Both the position numbers and the translations under genes were made by a program. 64,000 nt of DNA. Origin: Microbacterium enclense (lineage in GTDB: Bacteria > Actinomycetota > Actinomycetes > Actinomycetales > Microbacteriaceae). Positions 51,650-61,818 of this stretch are shown here, one piece after another (positions within the stretch are counted from its first letter, which is position 1; each line of letters starts with the position of its first letter). Location of the stretch: the NCBI GenBank assembly GCA_038182865.1, contig CP116226.1:868001-932000 (forward strand). The letters are read 5' to 3'. The notes beneath the pieces were generated by a model. The model did not search any database, was not told the origin of the DNA, and saw nothing but the letters and a program-made list of their open reading frames with translations.

Positions 51650-52915
51650 GTGTCTGCCGCTCCACCCGTCTCGATCGCCGCCCTCCGCGGCGTGCGCCTC
51701 CCCGCGGGCGCGCTCGTCGACATCGCGCTCGACGGCGACGAGGTGCTGGCGGTCGTGCCGGCGGGCAGCCCCCTCCCCGACACCGACGGTGAGACGCTCG
51801 ATCTGACCGGCTACCTCGTCACCGCCGCGGGCGCAGAGCCCCACGCGCACCTCGACAAATCGCAATCGTGGGATGCCATCCAGCCCCCGTTCGGCGACCT
51901 CGAGCGCGCGATCGAGAGCTGGCACGCGTTCGCCGTCGACCTCGACGAAGACGAGACCCTCGGGCGCGCCCGGTCCACGGCGCTGCGGATGCTGGCATCC
52001 GGGATCACGTCCGTCCGCACCCACGTCGACCTCCTGCGCGGCGACGACCCGCTCACGGGCGTCCGCGCGATGGTGCGCCTGCGCGAAGAGCTCGACGACC
52101 TCATGGACATCGAGATCGTCGCCCTGGGCGGGCCGACCATCGCCGACGACGTCTTCGACGCGGCGCTCGACGCGGGCGTCGACCTCGTCGGCGGCGCACC
52201 CCACCTCGCCGACGACCCGATCGCCGATCTCGAGCGCCTGATCGCCCTCGCCCGCCGTCGCGACGTGGGCATCGACCTGCACACTGACGAGAGCCTCGCC
52301 GGAGCCGACACCCTCTCGGTATATGCCCGCGCGGTGACCGGGTGGCATCGCCCCCGCACCGCGGGACACTGCGTACGCCTCAGCATGATGCCCGTCCGCG
52401 ACCTCGCCGAGCTGGCCGAAGAGATCCGCGTCGCCGACATCGGCGTCATCGCCCTGCCCATCACCAACCTGTACCTGCAGGGGTGGGATGCCGAGCACGC
52501 CGTGCCCCGCGGGATCGCGCCGATCGGCCGCCTCAAGGCCGCGGGCGTCCGCGTCGCCGCCGGGGCGGACAACGTCCGTGACCCCTTCAACCCCGTCGGC
52601 CGCTGCGACCACCTCGAGACCGCTTCGCTCCTCGTCTCGGCGGGGCACCTCGCTCCCGCCGAGGCCATGGATGCCGTGACGATCGGCGCGCGCGACGTGA
52701 TGGGGCTTCCCGTCGCCGGACCCGCGCCGGGTGCCCGCGCCGACCTCGTCGCGATCCGCGCCGACTCGCTCGGGGACGCCGTCGCCTTCGCGAGCGCCGA
52801 TCGCGTGGTCATCCACCGCGGCCGTCTCGTCAGCCGCACCACCGTCTCGACCGAGACGGCGATTCCCCGCACCACCGAACCCGTCCGCGCCGCCGCATCC
52901 GCGACGACACCGTAA
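51650..52915 (+). CDS. Cytosine deaminase-like amidohydrolase
   Basis: 421 residues, metal-dependent amidohydrolase closest in pattern to CodA: EPHAHLDKSQSWDA (metal HxH and Lys/Ser context), DLHTDESLAGAD (metal His and catalytic Glu position), GADNVRDPFNPVG (metal Asp), TAGHCVRLS. Start GTG 51650 with GGAGG upstream. The substrate pocket residues of authentic CodA (HCDE, DDVFDPW) are altered to HTDE and DNVRDPF, so a different N-heterocycle or cyclic amide is likely. First gene of a GlnR-like-controlled operon with an ABC importer. Confidence 0.82.
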   Translation: MSAAPPVSIAALRGVRLPAGALVDIALDGDEVLAVVPAGSPLPDTDGETLDLTGYLVTAAGAEPHAHLDKSQSWDAIQPPFGDLERAIESWHAFAVDLDEDETLGRARSTALRMLASGITSVRTHVDLLRGDDPLTGVRAMVRLREELDDLMDIEIVALGGPTIADDVFDAALDAGVDLVGGAPHLADDPIADLERLIALARRRDVGIDLHTDESLAGADTLSVYARAVTGWHRPRTAGHCVRLSMMPVRDLAELAEEIRVADIGVIALPITNLYLQGWDAEHAVPRGIAPIGRLKAAGVRVAAGADNVRDPFNPVGRCDHLETASLLVSAGHLAPAEAMDAVTIGARDVMGLPVAGPAPGARADLVAIRADSLGDAVAFASADRVVIHRGRLVSRTTVSTETAIPRTTEPVRAAASATTP

Positions 52916-52939
52916 CCCGACCGGAAAGTGAGCGCTCCC

Positions 52940-53712
<773 letters not shown>

Positions 53713-53716
<4 letters not shown>

Positions 53717-54603
53717 GCACCACGTCTGCAGAGCCGGTGGCCGCGCTGTCGCCCGAGCCCACGGCATCCACTCCTCCGCCCACCCCGCCGCGCACGAGCC
53801 CGGCCGCGCGTCGCCGGGGTTTCGGCGCCCGCGCCGCGTCGATCCTGCCGCCGCTCGGAGTCCTGGTCGTCTTGCTCGGCGCCTGGTACGGCGTCTCGAT
53901 CGCGCTGGCCGCCTCGGGCAAGGGCTTCCTCATGCCCATGCCGCACGAGATGTTCACGATGGGCTTCTTCGACCCGCAGGTCGGTGCCGACATCTGGATC
54001 GCGCTGTTCCGCACCACCGGCGTCGCCCTCACGGGCCTCGCGATCGCCATGGTGATCGGCATCGGCTGGGCCATCGCGATGTCGCTGGCCCGCTGGGTCG
54101 AGCGCTCGACCTACGCCTACGCCGTGATGCTCCAGTGCATCCCGATCCTCGCCCTGGTGCCGCTGGTCGGCTTCTGGTTCGGCTACGAGTTCCTCGCCCG
54201 CGTCATCGTCTGCGTGCTGATCGCCCTGTTCCCGATGGTCTCGAACACCCTGTTCGGTCTGCAGTCGGTCGACAAGTCGCAGCGCGAGCTGTTCCGCCTG
54301 CAGAAGGCCGACAAGTGGACGGTCCTGACGAAGCTCACCCTCCCCGCCGCGCTCCCCTCGATCTTCGTCGGCATGCGCACCTCGGCCGGGCTCTCGGTCA
54401 TCGGCGCGATCGTCGGCGACTACTTCTTCCGCCGCGGCGAGCCGGGCATCGGCTCGCTCATCTCGAACTACCAGTCGCGCCTGCAGAGCGCCGAGCTGTT
54501 CGCCGCCATCCTCGCGGCGTGCCTGCTCGGTGTCGCGATCTTCGCCTTCTTCGGCTGGCTGTCGAAGGTCGCCGTCGGCCGCTGGTACGACAGCACGCGC
54601 TGA
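53713..54603 (+). CDS. ABC importer permease (SsuC/TauC family)
   Basis: 296 residues: Pro/Ser/Thr-rich cytoplasmic N-tail (1-40), then six TM segments with the family loop DKSQRELFRLQKADKWTVLTKLTLPAALP (EAA-like coupling motif). RBS GGAAGGA before ATG 53713. Partner of the NMT1-type binding protein that follows. Confidence 0.92.
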
Positions 54604-54611
54604 CCCGACCC

Positions 54612-54661
54612 CCGGATGCCACGGACCCCCGCCGCCTCAGGCGCACGGGGGCGGCATCCGG
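54612..54661 (+). terminator. Intercistronic hairpin before the binding-protein gene
   Basis: CCGGATGCC (54612-54620) pairs with GGCATCCGG (54653-54661); inside, CCCCCG pairs with CGGGGG and GCC with GGC, giving a long interrupted stem. Lies between permease and binding-protein genes; may be a processing or attenuation site. Confidence 0.6.
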
Positions 54662-54733
54662 CGTACCCGAAACACCCGTGAACCTGCACCATCTCCGCAC
54701 CCGAGCTCCACTCGTCACAGAAAGCGACCCAGC

Positions 54734-55912
54734 ATGCAGCGCTCCACCCTCCTTCGCGCCACCGCCGCCACCGGCGCCTTCGCGATCGCCCTCACCCTGA
54801 CCTCGTGCGCCGGGAGCGCCGCGGAACAGGCCGCACCGGCGTCCGACAAGCCGATCGGATCGGTCGACCTGTCGGCCGACTGCCCCTCCACGATCGTCGT
54901 CCAGACCGACTGGAACCCCGAAGCCGAGCACGGTCACCTCTACGAGATGATCAAGGACGACTACACGATCGACGCCAACACGAAGGCCGTCACCGGCCCG
55001 CTCATGGCGGACGGCGAGTACACCGGCGTCAACCTCGAGATCCGCGCCGGTGGACCCGCCATCGGCTTCCAGACCGTCTCGGCGCAGATGTACCAGGACG
55101 ACGCGATCACGCTCGGCTACGTCAGCACCGACGAGGCGATCCAGCTGTCGGCGACCACGCCCACCAAGGCCGTCTTCGCCCCGCTCGACATCAGCCCGAC
55201 GATGGTCATGTGGGACCCGGCGACCTACCCCGACGTCAAGACCATCCAGGACGTCGCCCCGGCGCTGGAGAAGAACGGCGGCGTGTGGCGCTACTTCGAC
55301 GGCTCGGCGTACATCGAGTACCTCAAGAGCGCCGGTCTCGCGAACGCCTCGATCCTCGACGGCTCGTACGACGGCACCCCGTCGAACTTCGTCGCCGCCG
55401 GCGGTAAGGACATGCAGCAGGGCTTCGCGTCGGCGGAGCCGTACGTCTACGAGAACGAGGTCTCGGCCTGGGGCAAGCCCGTGAAGTTCGCCCTCATCCA
55501 CGACGCCGGATGGCAGACCTACCAGTCGTCGATGTCGGTGAAGAAGGACACCTTCGATGAGCTGTCCCCGTGCCTGTCGAAGCTCGTCCCCGTGCTGCAG
55601 AAGGCCGGCATCGACTACTACAAGGACCCGTCCGCGGCGAACGACCTCATCCTGAAGCTCGTCGACGAGTACGCCACCGGCTGGACCTACACGCAGGGCG
55701 TCGCCGACTACTCGGTGAAGACGCAGGTCGACCTCGGCCTCGTCGGCAACGGCCCCGACTCCACCTACGGCAACTTCGACGACACCCGCTTCGCGGACTT
55801 CTACACGAAGGCAGCCAAGGTCTACACCGACCTCGGCACCCCGCCGGCGTCGGGTGAGACCGCCGACGACCTCTACACGAACGAGTTCATCGACACCTCC
55901 ATCTCGTTCTGA
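54734..55912 (+). CDS. ABC solute-binding lipoprotein (NMT1/THI5-like)
   Basis: 392 residues. Lipobox LTSC (Cys near 25), then an NMT1/SsuA-type fold: TIVVQTDWNPEAEHGHLYEM (the 'DW.PEAEHG' start resembles binding proteins for thiamine pyrimidine or riboflavin-like rings), GYVSTDEAIQLSATTPTKAVF, GYATGWTYTQG-like segment near 310-330. Aromatic residues of the ligand site (Trp/Tyr) fit a flat heterocycle. No RBS stands out. Two strong hairpins flank the gene. Confidence 0.88.
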   Translation: MQRSTLLRATAATGAFAIALTLTSCAGSAAEQAAPASDKPIGSVDLSADCPSTIVVQTDWNPEAEHGHLYEMIKDDYTIDANTKAVTGPLMADGEYTGVNLEIRAGGPAIGFQTVSAQMYQDDAITLGYVSTDEAIQLSATTPTKAVFAPLDISPTMVMWDPATYPDVKTIQDVAPALEKNGGVWRYFDGSAYIEYLKSAGLANASILDGSYDGTPSNFVAAGGKDMQQGFASAEPYVYENEVSAWGKPVKFALIHDAGWQTYQSSMSVKKDTFDELSPCLSKLVPVLQKAGIDYYKDPSAANDLILKLVDEYATGWTYTQGVADYSVKTQVDLGLVGNGPDSTYGNFDDTRFADFYTKAAKVYTDLGTPPASGETADDLYTNEFIDTSISF

Positions 55913-55914
55913 CC

Positions 55915-55952
55915 CGAGTGGTCGGATCGGCTCATGCCGACCCGACCACTCG
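55915..55952 (+). terminator. Terminator after the NMT1-type binding-protein gene
   Basis: CGAGTGGTCGG (55915-55925) pairs with CCGACCACTCG (55942-55952) and the inner TCGG with CCGA, starting 2 nt after the stop codon. Confidence 0.75.
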
Positions 55953-56022
55953 ATCCCCGCCAGGCTCGCACGCGCGCCTCGGCCCGGTCCGCCTCGTGCG
56001 GGCCGGGCCGCACGTCACGCAC

Positions 56023-56086
56023 GGTGGCTTCGACGAGCTCAGCCACCCCCGCCGCACCCCAGGTCCCTGAGCCCGTCGAAGGGACC
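56023..56086. repeat. Extragenic repeat family C copy 2
   Basis: Two hairpin units: GGTGGCTTCGACGAGCTCAG-CCACC (56023-56047) and GGTCCCTGAGCCCGTCGAAG-GGACC (56062-56086). Each folds alone, and the two are also inverted copies of each other around CTTCGACNNGCTCAG. Confidence 0.85.
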
Positions 56087-56125
56087 GCCCCCTTCCCCAC
56101 AACCCGTTCCACCCGGAGAAACCCC

Positions 56126-57454
56126 ATGAGCGACACCGCCACCCGCGTCCTCTCCCTCGAGGACGAGCTCCTCGACCTGCTCGGCCCCGCCGCCGTCAGC
56201 ACCGAGCCCCGCGTCCGCGAGCGCGCGAGCGTCGACGGATCGCCGATGTCGCCGATCATCGCCGCCAAACTCCCCCTCGGCCTCGCCGACCTCGTCGTGT
56301 TCGCCGCCGACGCCGAACAGATCGCGACAGCGGTCGCCGCGGCATCCCGTCACGGCGTGCCCGTCACGGTGCGCGGCAAGGGCACCGGCAACTACGGCCA
56401 GGGCATCCCCATGCAGGGCGGCCTCGTCGTCGACACCACCCGCGCCAAGGCCATCGTCGAGGTGGGCGACGGCTTCATCACCGCCGAGGCCGGCACCCCG
56501 ATGGTGCTGCTCGAGCAGGCCGCGTGGGCCGCGGGCCAAGCGCTGTGGATGTACCCCTCGACCGCACAGTCGACCATCGGCGGCTTCCTCTCCGGCGGCT
56601 CCGGCGGCACCGGCTCGATCGCGCACGGCTCCAACGACCGCGGTTTCGTCGCGGCGCTCGACGTCGTGCACGCCGACGGCAGCGCCGAGATCCACCACGT
56701 CGAAGGCGACGAGGCCCAGAAGTACGTGCACAACTACGGCACCGCCGGCGTCATCGTCCGCGCGACCGTCCGCCTCGAGCCGTTGCGCGAATGGCGTGGA
56801 CTGTGGGCGAGCTTCCCCGACTTCGCCGGCACCCTGTCGGTGTTGCAGACGATCGGCAACCTCGACCCCTCGCCGCGGCTCGTGTCGGGCGACGGCCCCG
56901 AGATCTCGGCATCCCTCCCCGCTGACGAGGCCATCCCCGAGGGCCGATCGAGCCTTCGTGTGATCCTGGATGCCGCACAGATCGACACCGTGACCGCGAT
57001 CATCGAGGGCTCGGGCGGCCGCGTCGAGGCGGTGCGCGAGGGGCCGCAGGCGAGCATCCGCCTGTCGATGCTCAGCTACAACCACCCCATCGAGTGGTAC
57101 CAGAAGAGCCAGCCGCACGAGGTGTTCCACCTCGAGGTGGCCGGGATGCCGCTGAGCGAGAACGTCGACGCCGTCGAGGCCGTGTTCCCCGGCGCGAAGC
57201 TGCACGTCGAGTCGACGAAGCAGCACCCGATCGGGATGCTCGCCGCTCCCTACGTCAGCGAGGAGGATGTCTACCGCGGCATCGCCGACCTCAACGCCCT
57301 CGGGGTCGGTGTACACAACCCGCACCAGTGGAACGTCGACTTCCACGTCGAGGAGACGGTCGAGACCGCCCGCCTGACCGACCCGAAGGGCCTGCTGAAC
57401 CCCGGCAAGCTCAACCCCGAGTACACGGGCGCACGCAAGGGAGCGATCCGATGA
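56126..57454 (+). CDS. FAD-linked oxidase (VAO/p-cresol-hydroxylase FAD-binding fold)
   Basis: 442 residues. FAD_binding_4 domain: VTVRGKGTGNYGQGIPMQGGLVV, ITAEAGTPMVLLEQAAW, TIGGFLSGGSGGTGSIAHG and AGVIVRATVRLEPL. The C-terminus ends DPKGLLNPGKLNPE, the FAD-linked oxidase C-cap motif. Members oxidise hydroxy acids, phenols or amine-like substrates. RBS CGGAGAA before ATG 56126. Coupled (ATGA) to a creatininase gene, so the two probably act in sequence. No covalent-flavin His was identified with confidence. Confidence 0.88.
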   Translation: MSDTATRVLSLEDELLDLLGPAAVSTEPRVRERASVDGSPMSPIIAAKLPLGLADLVVFAADAEQIATAVAAASRHGVPVTVRGKGTGNYGQGIPMQGGLVVDTTRAKAIVEVGDGFITAEAGTPMVLLEQAAWAAGQALWMYPSTAQSTIGGFLSGGSGGTGSIAHGSNDRGFVAALDVVHADGSAEIHHVEGDEAQKYVHNYGTAGVIVRATVRLEPLREWRGLWASFPDFAGTLSVLQTIGNLDPSPRLVSGDGPEISASLPADEAIPEGRSSLRVILDAAQIDTVTAIIEGSGGRVEAVREGPQASIRLSMLSYNHPIEWYQKSQPHEVFHLEVAGMPLSENVDAVEAVFPGAKLHVESTKQHPIGMLAAPYVSEEDVYRGIADLNALGVGVHNPHQWNVDFHVEETVETARLTDPKGLLNPGKLNPEYTGARKGAIR

Positions 57455-58230
57455 GCCGGCTTCTCGCCGAACTGAGCGGCCCCGCCGCCGCCGAGGCCCT
57501 GACCGAGGACTCGATCCTCGTGCTTCCCACCGGTGCCATCGAGCACCACGGTCCGCACCTCCCCCTGGCGACGGATGCCATCGTCGCCGAGGCCTCCGCG
57601 ACGGCCGCCGTCGCGCGCGCCGCGGCACAGGGTCTCGACGTCTGGCAGCTGCCGACCCTGTCGATCACGAAGTCCGACGAGCACTCGTGGGCGCCGGGGA
57701 CGCTGTGGCTGACGCCCGAGACGATGCTGCAGACGGTGGTCGACATCGGCCGCTCGATCCTGACGACGCGAGCCCGCACGCTCGTCTTCGTGAACGGCCA
57801 CGGCGGCAACGTCGCGCTGCTGAACGTGGCCAACCGGGAGCTGCGGCGCCGCTTCGGCCTGCGCACGTTCTTCATGCCGGCAGCGCGCGTGCCCTCGTTC
57901 GACGGCACCGACGGCGGTCCGGACGAGCACGGCACCGGCATCCACGCCGGGTACGGCGAGACGAGCATGATCATGCACCTGCGCCCCGAGCTGGTCGATC
58001 CGTCGAAGTTCCACGCGACCGTCCCCGCGCACATCGGGGACTTCCGTCACATCGGCTTCAACTCCAAGCCCGTCACCTTCGGGTGGCTGTCGAACGACTT
58101 CGGCCCCACGGGTGTGCTCGGCGACCCGACGGGCGCGAACGCCGCGGCGGGGGCGAAGCTGTTCGAGGACAGCGTCTCGTTCGTCGTCGAGGCGCTCGAG
58201 GAGATCAGCCGATTCGACTACACCGCGTGA
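57451..58230 (+). CDS. Creatininase-family amidohydrolase
   Basis: 259 residues. Binuclear-metal signature: LPTGAIEHHGPHLPLATD (Glu, His, Asp ligands), VNGHGGNVALLN (His) and GYGETSMIMHL (Glu). The family includes creatininase, MftE and formamide/cyclic-amide hydrolases; substrate here unknown. Start within the stop of the FAD oxidase. Confidence 0.92.
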   Translation: MSRLLAELSGPAAAEALTEDSILVLPTGAIEHHGPHLPLATDAIVAEASATAAVARAAAQGLDVWQLPTLSITKSDEHSWAPGTLWLTPETMLQTVVDIGRSILTTRARTLVFVNGHGGNVALLNVANRELRRRFGLRTFFMPAARVPSFDGTDGGPDEHGTGIHAGYGETSMIMHLRPELVDPSKFHATVPAHIGDFRHIGFNSKPVTFGWLSNDFGPTGVLGDPTGANAAAGAKLFEDSVSFVVEALEEISRFDYTA

Positions 58231-58249
58231 CCGTCCCGAGCGGTGACGC

Positions 58250-59461
58250 GTGAGCGTGGTCGCTGCGCCAGCGAAGGGCGTCCGCGCCTACGGCCAGGTC
58301 TTACGCCTGCCGGGAGCGCGGAGCTTCGTCGCTGCGGGCATCCTCGCGCGGTTCCCCCGGGCGACCCTCTCCCTGGGCGTCATCCTGCTGGTGTCCGCCA
58401 CCACCGGGAGCTTCGCCTCCGCCGGTCTCGTCGTCGCTCCGCTCGTCGTCGGCATGGCGATCGCGGCACCGCTGTGGTCGTCGCGGATGGATCGGCACGG
58501 CCAGGCCCGGGTGATCCTGGCGTCTCTCGGATGCCTCGTGCTCGCGGCATCCGGGTTCCTCGCCCTCGTGCTCACGGGGGCACCGTTCTGGACGTGGCTC
58601 GTCGCCGCATTCGCGACCGGGGCGTCGACTCCTGACCTGACCTCCGCCGTGCGCGCACGCTGGACGGTGCTGGCGCCCGAGTCGCAGCGGACCGCCGCGC
58701 TGGCGCTGGAGACGATCGCCGATCAGATGGTGTTCATCGCGGGTCCGCCGGCCATCACCGCCGTCGCGGCCACGATCGATCCGGCGGTGGCGATGCTCGG
58801 CTCGCTCGGGTTGGGGGTGATCGGGGGCGTGTGGCTTGCGGCGCAGCGCGGGACGCAGCCCGCTCCGATGCCGCGGGGACCGCGGCGCGCGACGATCCTG
58901 CCGCCCGCCGGGGTCGTCCCCATCGCTCTCGCCTGCGTCGCGCTGGGCGGGGTGTTCGGCGCGTTCGACGTGAGCCTCGTCGGCTGGGCCGAGGTCGGCG
59001 AGCAACCGTGGCTCGCGGGTCCCGCCTTCAGCGCCCTGGCCGTCGCGATCGCGATCGGGTCGGTCATCACCGGCGCCCGCTCGTGGAAGCTGTCGCCCGC
59101 GGCACGCTACATCGGCTTCGCAGCCCTGGCCGCGATCATCGCGGTCGGGCTCCCTGTCGCGCAGGGATCCGTCCCGGTGCTGTTCGGGATGATCCTGCTG
59201 CTCGGGCTCGCGGTGTCGCCGGTGATGGTGTCGGGGATCCTCGTGGCATCCGCTCGCGCTCCCGAGGGCCGCGTGACCGAAACCCTCGCCTATCCGACCG
59301 CCGCGATGTCGCTCGGCGTGCCAATCGGCGGTGTGATTGCGGGAGCAGCTCTGGATGCGACAGGCCCCGCGAGCGCTCTCGTCACGATCGCCGTGTCGCT
59401 GGCCCTGGCGGCGGCGATCGCCGCGGCGGGTGAGGCGTTGTTGCGGGTGAGAGAGCGGTAG
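58250..59461 (+). CDS. MFS transporter
   Basis: 403 residues, 12 hydrophobic segments, YwfA/MFS_1-like. SRMDRHGQARVILASLG between TM2 and TM3 is a degenerate motif A; TPDLTSAVRARWTVLAPE between TM4 and TM5 recalls MFS members that lie in catabolic operons. GTG start 20 bp after the creatininase stop, so part of the same transcript; could export a product or import the substrate. Confidence 0.85.
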   Translation: MSVVAAPAKGVRAYGQVLRLPGARSFVAAGILARFPRATLSLGVILLVSATTGSFASAGLVVAPLVVGMAIAAPLWSSRMDRHGQARVILASLGCLVLAASGFLALVLTGAPFWTWLVAAFATGASTPDLTSAVRARWTVLAPESQRTAALALETIADQMVFIAGPPAITAVAATIDPAVAMLGSLGLGVIGGVWLAAQRGTQPAPMPRGPRRATILPPAGVVPIALACVALGGVFGAFDVSLVGWAEVGEQPWLAGPAFSALAVAIAIGSVITGARSWKLSPAARYIGFAALAAIIAVGLPVAQGSVPVLFGMILLLGLAVSPVMVSGILVASARAPEGRVTETLAYPTAAMSLGVPIGGVIAGAALDATGPASALVTIAVSLALAAAIAAAGEALLRVRER

Positions 59462-59472
59462 GGCCGGGGGCG

Positions 59473-59550
59473 GAGGCTTCGACGAGCTCAGCCACCGCGC
59501 ACGACCGAGGCCCTGCCGCCACCGAGGTCGCTGAGCCCGTCGAAGGGACC
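59473..59550. repeat. Extragenic repeat family C copy 3
   Basis: GAGGCTTCGACGAGCTCAG-CCACC followed by GAGGTCGCTGAGCCCGTCGA-AGGGACC, same inverted pair as at 56023-56086, just after the MFS stop. Confidence 0.8.
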
Positions 59551-59580
59551 GGACACGCGCGGCGACGGGCGGACGACGCG

Positions 59581-59586
59581 TACGGT
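59581..59586 (+). promoter_or_regulatory. -10 hexamer of the 123-residue gene (leaderless)
   Basis: TACGGT ends 7 nt before ATG 59594. Confidence 0.5.
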
Positions 59587-59593
59587 GGCTGTC

Positions 59594-59965
59594 ATGGAGC
59601 CCGAGACCGAGGAACAGCGAGCGCGCTTGGCGCACTGGAGCTGGCAGGAACGGTCGCTGACGTCCACCACACCGCCACGGCTCGAAGACGGTCGTCGGCT
59701 CATCCGCGTCTTCCCCGAGTGGATCAGCTGCCTCCCCCTCTGGGAGAACTACACGGACAACTACCCGTTCGAGCGCGACGTCCTGCCCCTCTCGTCCGAG
59801 CTGCAGGACCGGCTCGTGGCGTGGAACGACCACTGGCAGAACCGGGACCTCGAAGAGGAGGTGCCCGACCTCGACCGGTGGATCGCCGAGGGCCGGGAAC
59901 TCGTCGCCCGGCTCCGCGACGAGCTGGGTGACATCGCCGACGTGCGGGCCGAGTTCGGGCTGTGA
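59594..59965 (+). CDS. Hypothetical acidic cytosolic protein
   Basis: 123 residues, no signal or TM, rich in Glu, Asp, Arg and Trp (WSWQERSLTS; PEWISCLPLWENYTDNYPFER; WNDHWQNRDLEEEVPDLDRWIAEG). The segment from 60 on is predicted helical. I do not recognise a family. It starts with its own leaderless promoter and ends at a family A palindrome, so it is an isolated single-gene unit. A GTG at 59585 is an alternative start but overlaps the -10 element. Confidence 0.65.
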   Translation: MEPETEEQRARLAHWSWQERSLTSTTPPRLEDGRRLIRVFPEWISCLPLWENYTDNYPFERDVLPLSSELQDRLVAWNDHWQNRDLEEEVPDLDRWIAEGRELVARLRDELGDIADVRAEFGL

Positions 59966-59985
59966 AGCGCGAGTCCTCGTTCGGT

Positions 59986-60041
59986 GAGTGTCCAAAACAC
60001 CCGGGAAGGTGCCGCGACACGTCCGGGTGTTTTGGACACTC
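59986..60041. repeat. Extragenic palindrome, family A copy 2
   Basis: GAGTGTCCAAAACACCCGG (59986-60004) and its exact inverse (60023-60041), a perfect 19-bp stem around an 18-nt loop. Lies between convergent genes, as a bidirectional terminator would. Confidence 0.92.
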
Positions 60042-60122
60042 AGTCTGAGGGAAGCTGCGCGGAGTCGCGGGGGTGAGAGCGCCGCGGGCGCGCGGGGGCC
60101 GCGGGCGCGCGGGGCTGCGGGG

Positions 60123-61499
60123 CTAGAGGATGACGCCGAACTCCTCCGCCAGCGCGGGCAGCTCCTCGTGCAGCACGCGGGAGGCCTCGACCGCGAGCGG
60201 GTTGGTCGAGACGCCGTCCTCGTTCACGAGCGCGCCGCCGACGTAGACCTGCTTCAGGTTGCGCAGACCGCACGCGAGCACGTAGCTGCGCACCGGGTTC
60301 CACAGCGGACCCACGTCGGGCGACCGCGGGTCGACCACCACGAAGTCGGCGAACTTGCCCACCTCGAGGCTGCCGACCCGGTCGTCGACGCCCATGATCT
60401 CCGCTCCCCCGAGGGTGTGCAGGCGCAGCACGCGCTCCGGCATCATCGACAGCGGATCGTGGGTGCGCGCGCGCTGCATGAACATGCCCATGCGCATGTT
60501 CTGCCACGGGTCCGCGACGTCGGTGCACGCCTGGTCGTCGAGGCCCATGCCGACCTTCATGCCCTGCTCGAGCATCTCCGGCACGTGGGCGATGCCCGAC
60601 GCCAAACGCCCGTTCGACGCGGGCTGCCACGACATGCTGGCACCGCCCGCCGCGGCATCCGCGATGATCTCCGGCGTCGTCTGGATGAAGTGGCCGAACA
60701 TCATGCCCGGGCGCAGGGCTCCGGCGTTCTTGTAGAGCTGGAACTTCGTCTGCTGGTGCTCGATCGCCTCGTACGTCTCGAGGAAGTGCGCCTGGTTGGT
60801 GACCCCGAAGCGGTCCATGACGGCGACCTCGATCTCGGCGGCGTCGGGTCTCGTCGACCACTGCACCTGACCCATGATCGAGGCGCCGAGCGCGATGTCG
60901 GGGTCCATCGCGAGGACGTGGTCGAGGGATGCCTCGAACCGGGCGAAGATCTCGTCGTCGGTGCCGACGGTGGCATCCAGCGCGATCGAGTCGACGAAGC
61001 GGAGGCCGGCGTCGTAGCATCCGTCGGCCTGCCGGGTGTGCCACGCGTGGTCGCGCAGGATGCCGCCGCCGTCGGCGCGCTTGCCGTCGACCATCGGCTC
61101 CCAGGGCAGGAGCGGGTCGGTGAAGTTGTAGGCCGTGGTCACGCCGTTGGCGAGGAAGTCGAGCGAGCCGTGCAGGGTCGCCCAGTAGATCTGGTCGGGT
61201 GAGGCGTTGTTGAGCACGCTGAACATCGAGGTGCACCAGCCGTAGAGCGTCTGGTCGACGCCGAGACCGCGCGAGCCGCTCGTGAAGAGGTGGCTGTGCG
61301 AGGAGACGAAGCCGGGCGCGACGAACTTGCCGTCGACGTCGAGGATCTCGTCGGCGGTGACGCCCGGATCGGGGTCGCCCGCACCGATCGCGGCGATGCG
61401 GCCGTCGCGAACGAGCATGTACCCGCGCTCGATGTAGCCGGGGTCGTCGGTGCCCGCGGGAACCGTGATGAGCCGTGCGTTGATGACCAGAAGCGACAT
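60123..61499 (-). CDS. AtzA/TrzN/SsnA-type amidohydrolase
   Basis: 458 residues. Metal motifs: VAPGFVSSHSHLFTSGSRG (HxH in a 'SHSH' form), NQAHFLETYEAIEHQQ, FGHFIQTTPEII and GLDDQACTDVADPW (metal-Asp region, with DD instead of the usual GTDG). The catalytic His/Glu pattern matches chlorohydrolase/deaminase members acting on N-heterocycles. Start ATG 61499 with minus TACCGT 7 nt upstream and no RBS: leaderless; GTG 61508 overlaps that hexamer. GlnR-like half-sites lie behind the promoter. Confidence 0.85.
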   Translation of the reverse strand: MSLLVINARLITVPAGTDDPGYIERGYMLVRDGRIAAIGAGDPDPGVTADEILDVDGKFVAPGFVSSHSHLFTSGSRGLGVDQTLYGWCTSMFSVLNNASPDQIYWATLHGSLDFLANGVTTAYNFTDPLLPWEPMVDGKRADGGGILRDHAWHTRQADGCYDAGLRFVDSIALDATVGTDDEIFARFEASLDHVLAMDPDIALGASIMGQVQWSTRPDAAEIEVAVMDRFGVTNQAHFLETYEAIEHQQTKFQLYKNAGALRPGMMFGHFIQTTPEIIADAAAGGASMSWQPASNGRLASGIAHVPEMLEQGMKVGMGLDDQACTDVADPWQNMRMGMFMQRARTHDPLSMMPERVLRLHTLGGAEIMGVDDRVGSLEVGKFADFVVVDPRSPDVGPLWNPVRSYVLACGLRNLKQVYVGGALVNEDGVSTNPLAVEASRVLHEELPALAEEFGVIL

Positions 61500-61506
61500 G
61501 TTGATC

Positions 61507-61549
61507 ACGGTAACAATTGCGTGTTTCCGCGGTGTTCCAGGCGGGTGCC
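61507..61549 (-). promoter_or_regulatory. Promoter with GlnR-like half-sites, amidohydrolase
   Basis: Minus strand reads GGCAC (61549-61545), 6 nt, GGAAC (61538-61534), 6 nt, GAAAC (61527-61523), then -10 TACCGT (61512-61507). Half-sites at about -50, -39 and -28 from the ATG, as at 42633-42675. Confidence 0.45.
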
Positions 61550-61600
61550 GGGTTGTTTGCGGACGGCGCGCGTGCCGCGCAGGTTCCTGCGGTGCGTGGA

Positions 61601-61662
61601 GTCGAGCGGCCAGGAAACGCCGTTGTGCGCGGGGCCGTGACGGCGTTTCCTGGACACTCGAC
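61601..61662. repeat. Palindrome related to family A
   Basis: CAGGAAACGCCG (61611-61622) pairs perfectly with CGGCGTTTCCTG (61641-61652), and outer GTCGAG with CTCGAC. The outer right arm TGGACACTCG equals that of family A. Confidence 0.75.
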
Positions 61663-61707
61663 GAAGCGACGCCGTGCCATGGTCGCCTCCAGCGCTCACG
61701 GCGGCGT

Positions 61708-61762
61708 GAGTGTCCAGAACACCCGGACAGATTTCTGCGGCGTCCGGGTGTTTCGGACGCTC
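61708..61762. repeat. Extragenic palindrome, family A copy 3
   Basis: GAGTGTCCAGAACACCCGGAC against GTCCGGGTGTTTCGGACGCTC; 21-bp arms with three mismatches, so more decayed than copy 2. Lies 57 bp beyond the esterase stop codon. Confidence 0.85.
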
Positions 61763-61818
61763 AACGTCGCACCCGCCCGGACGGACAGGACGGACGGCAG
61801 CGGGCGCCGGGCCGGGCG

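Noticed and set aside
54612..54661. Hairpin as attachment site or repeat-family member
   Set aside because: No second copy in the window; its position between two operon genes fits an intercistronic mRNA structure.
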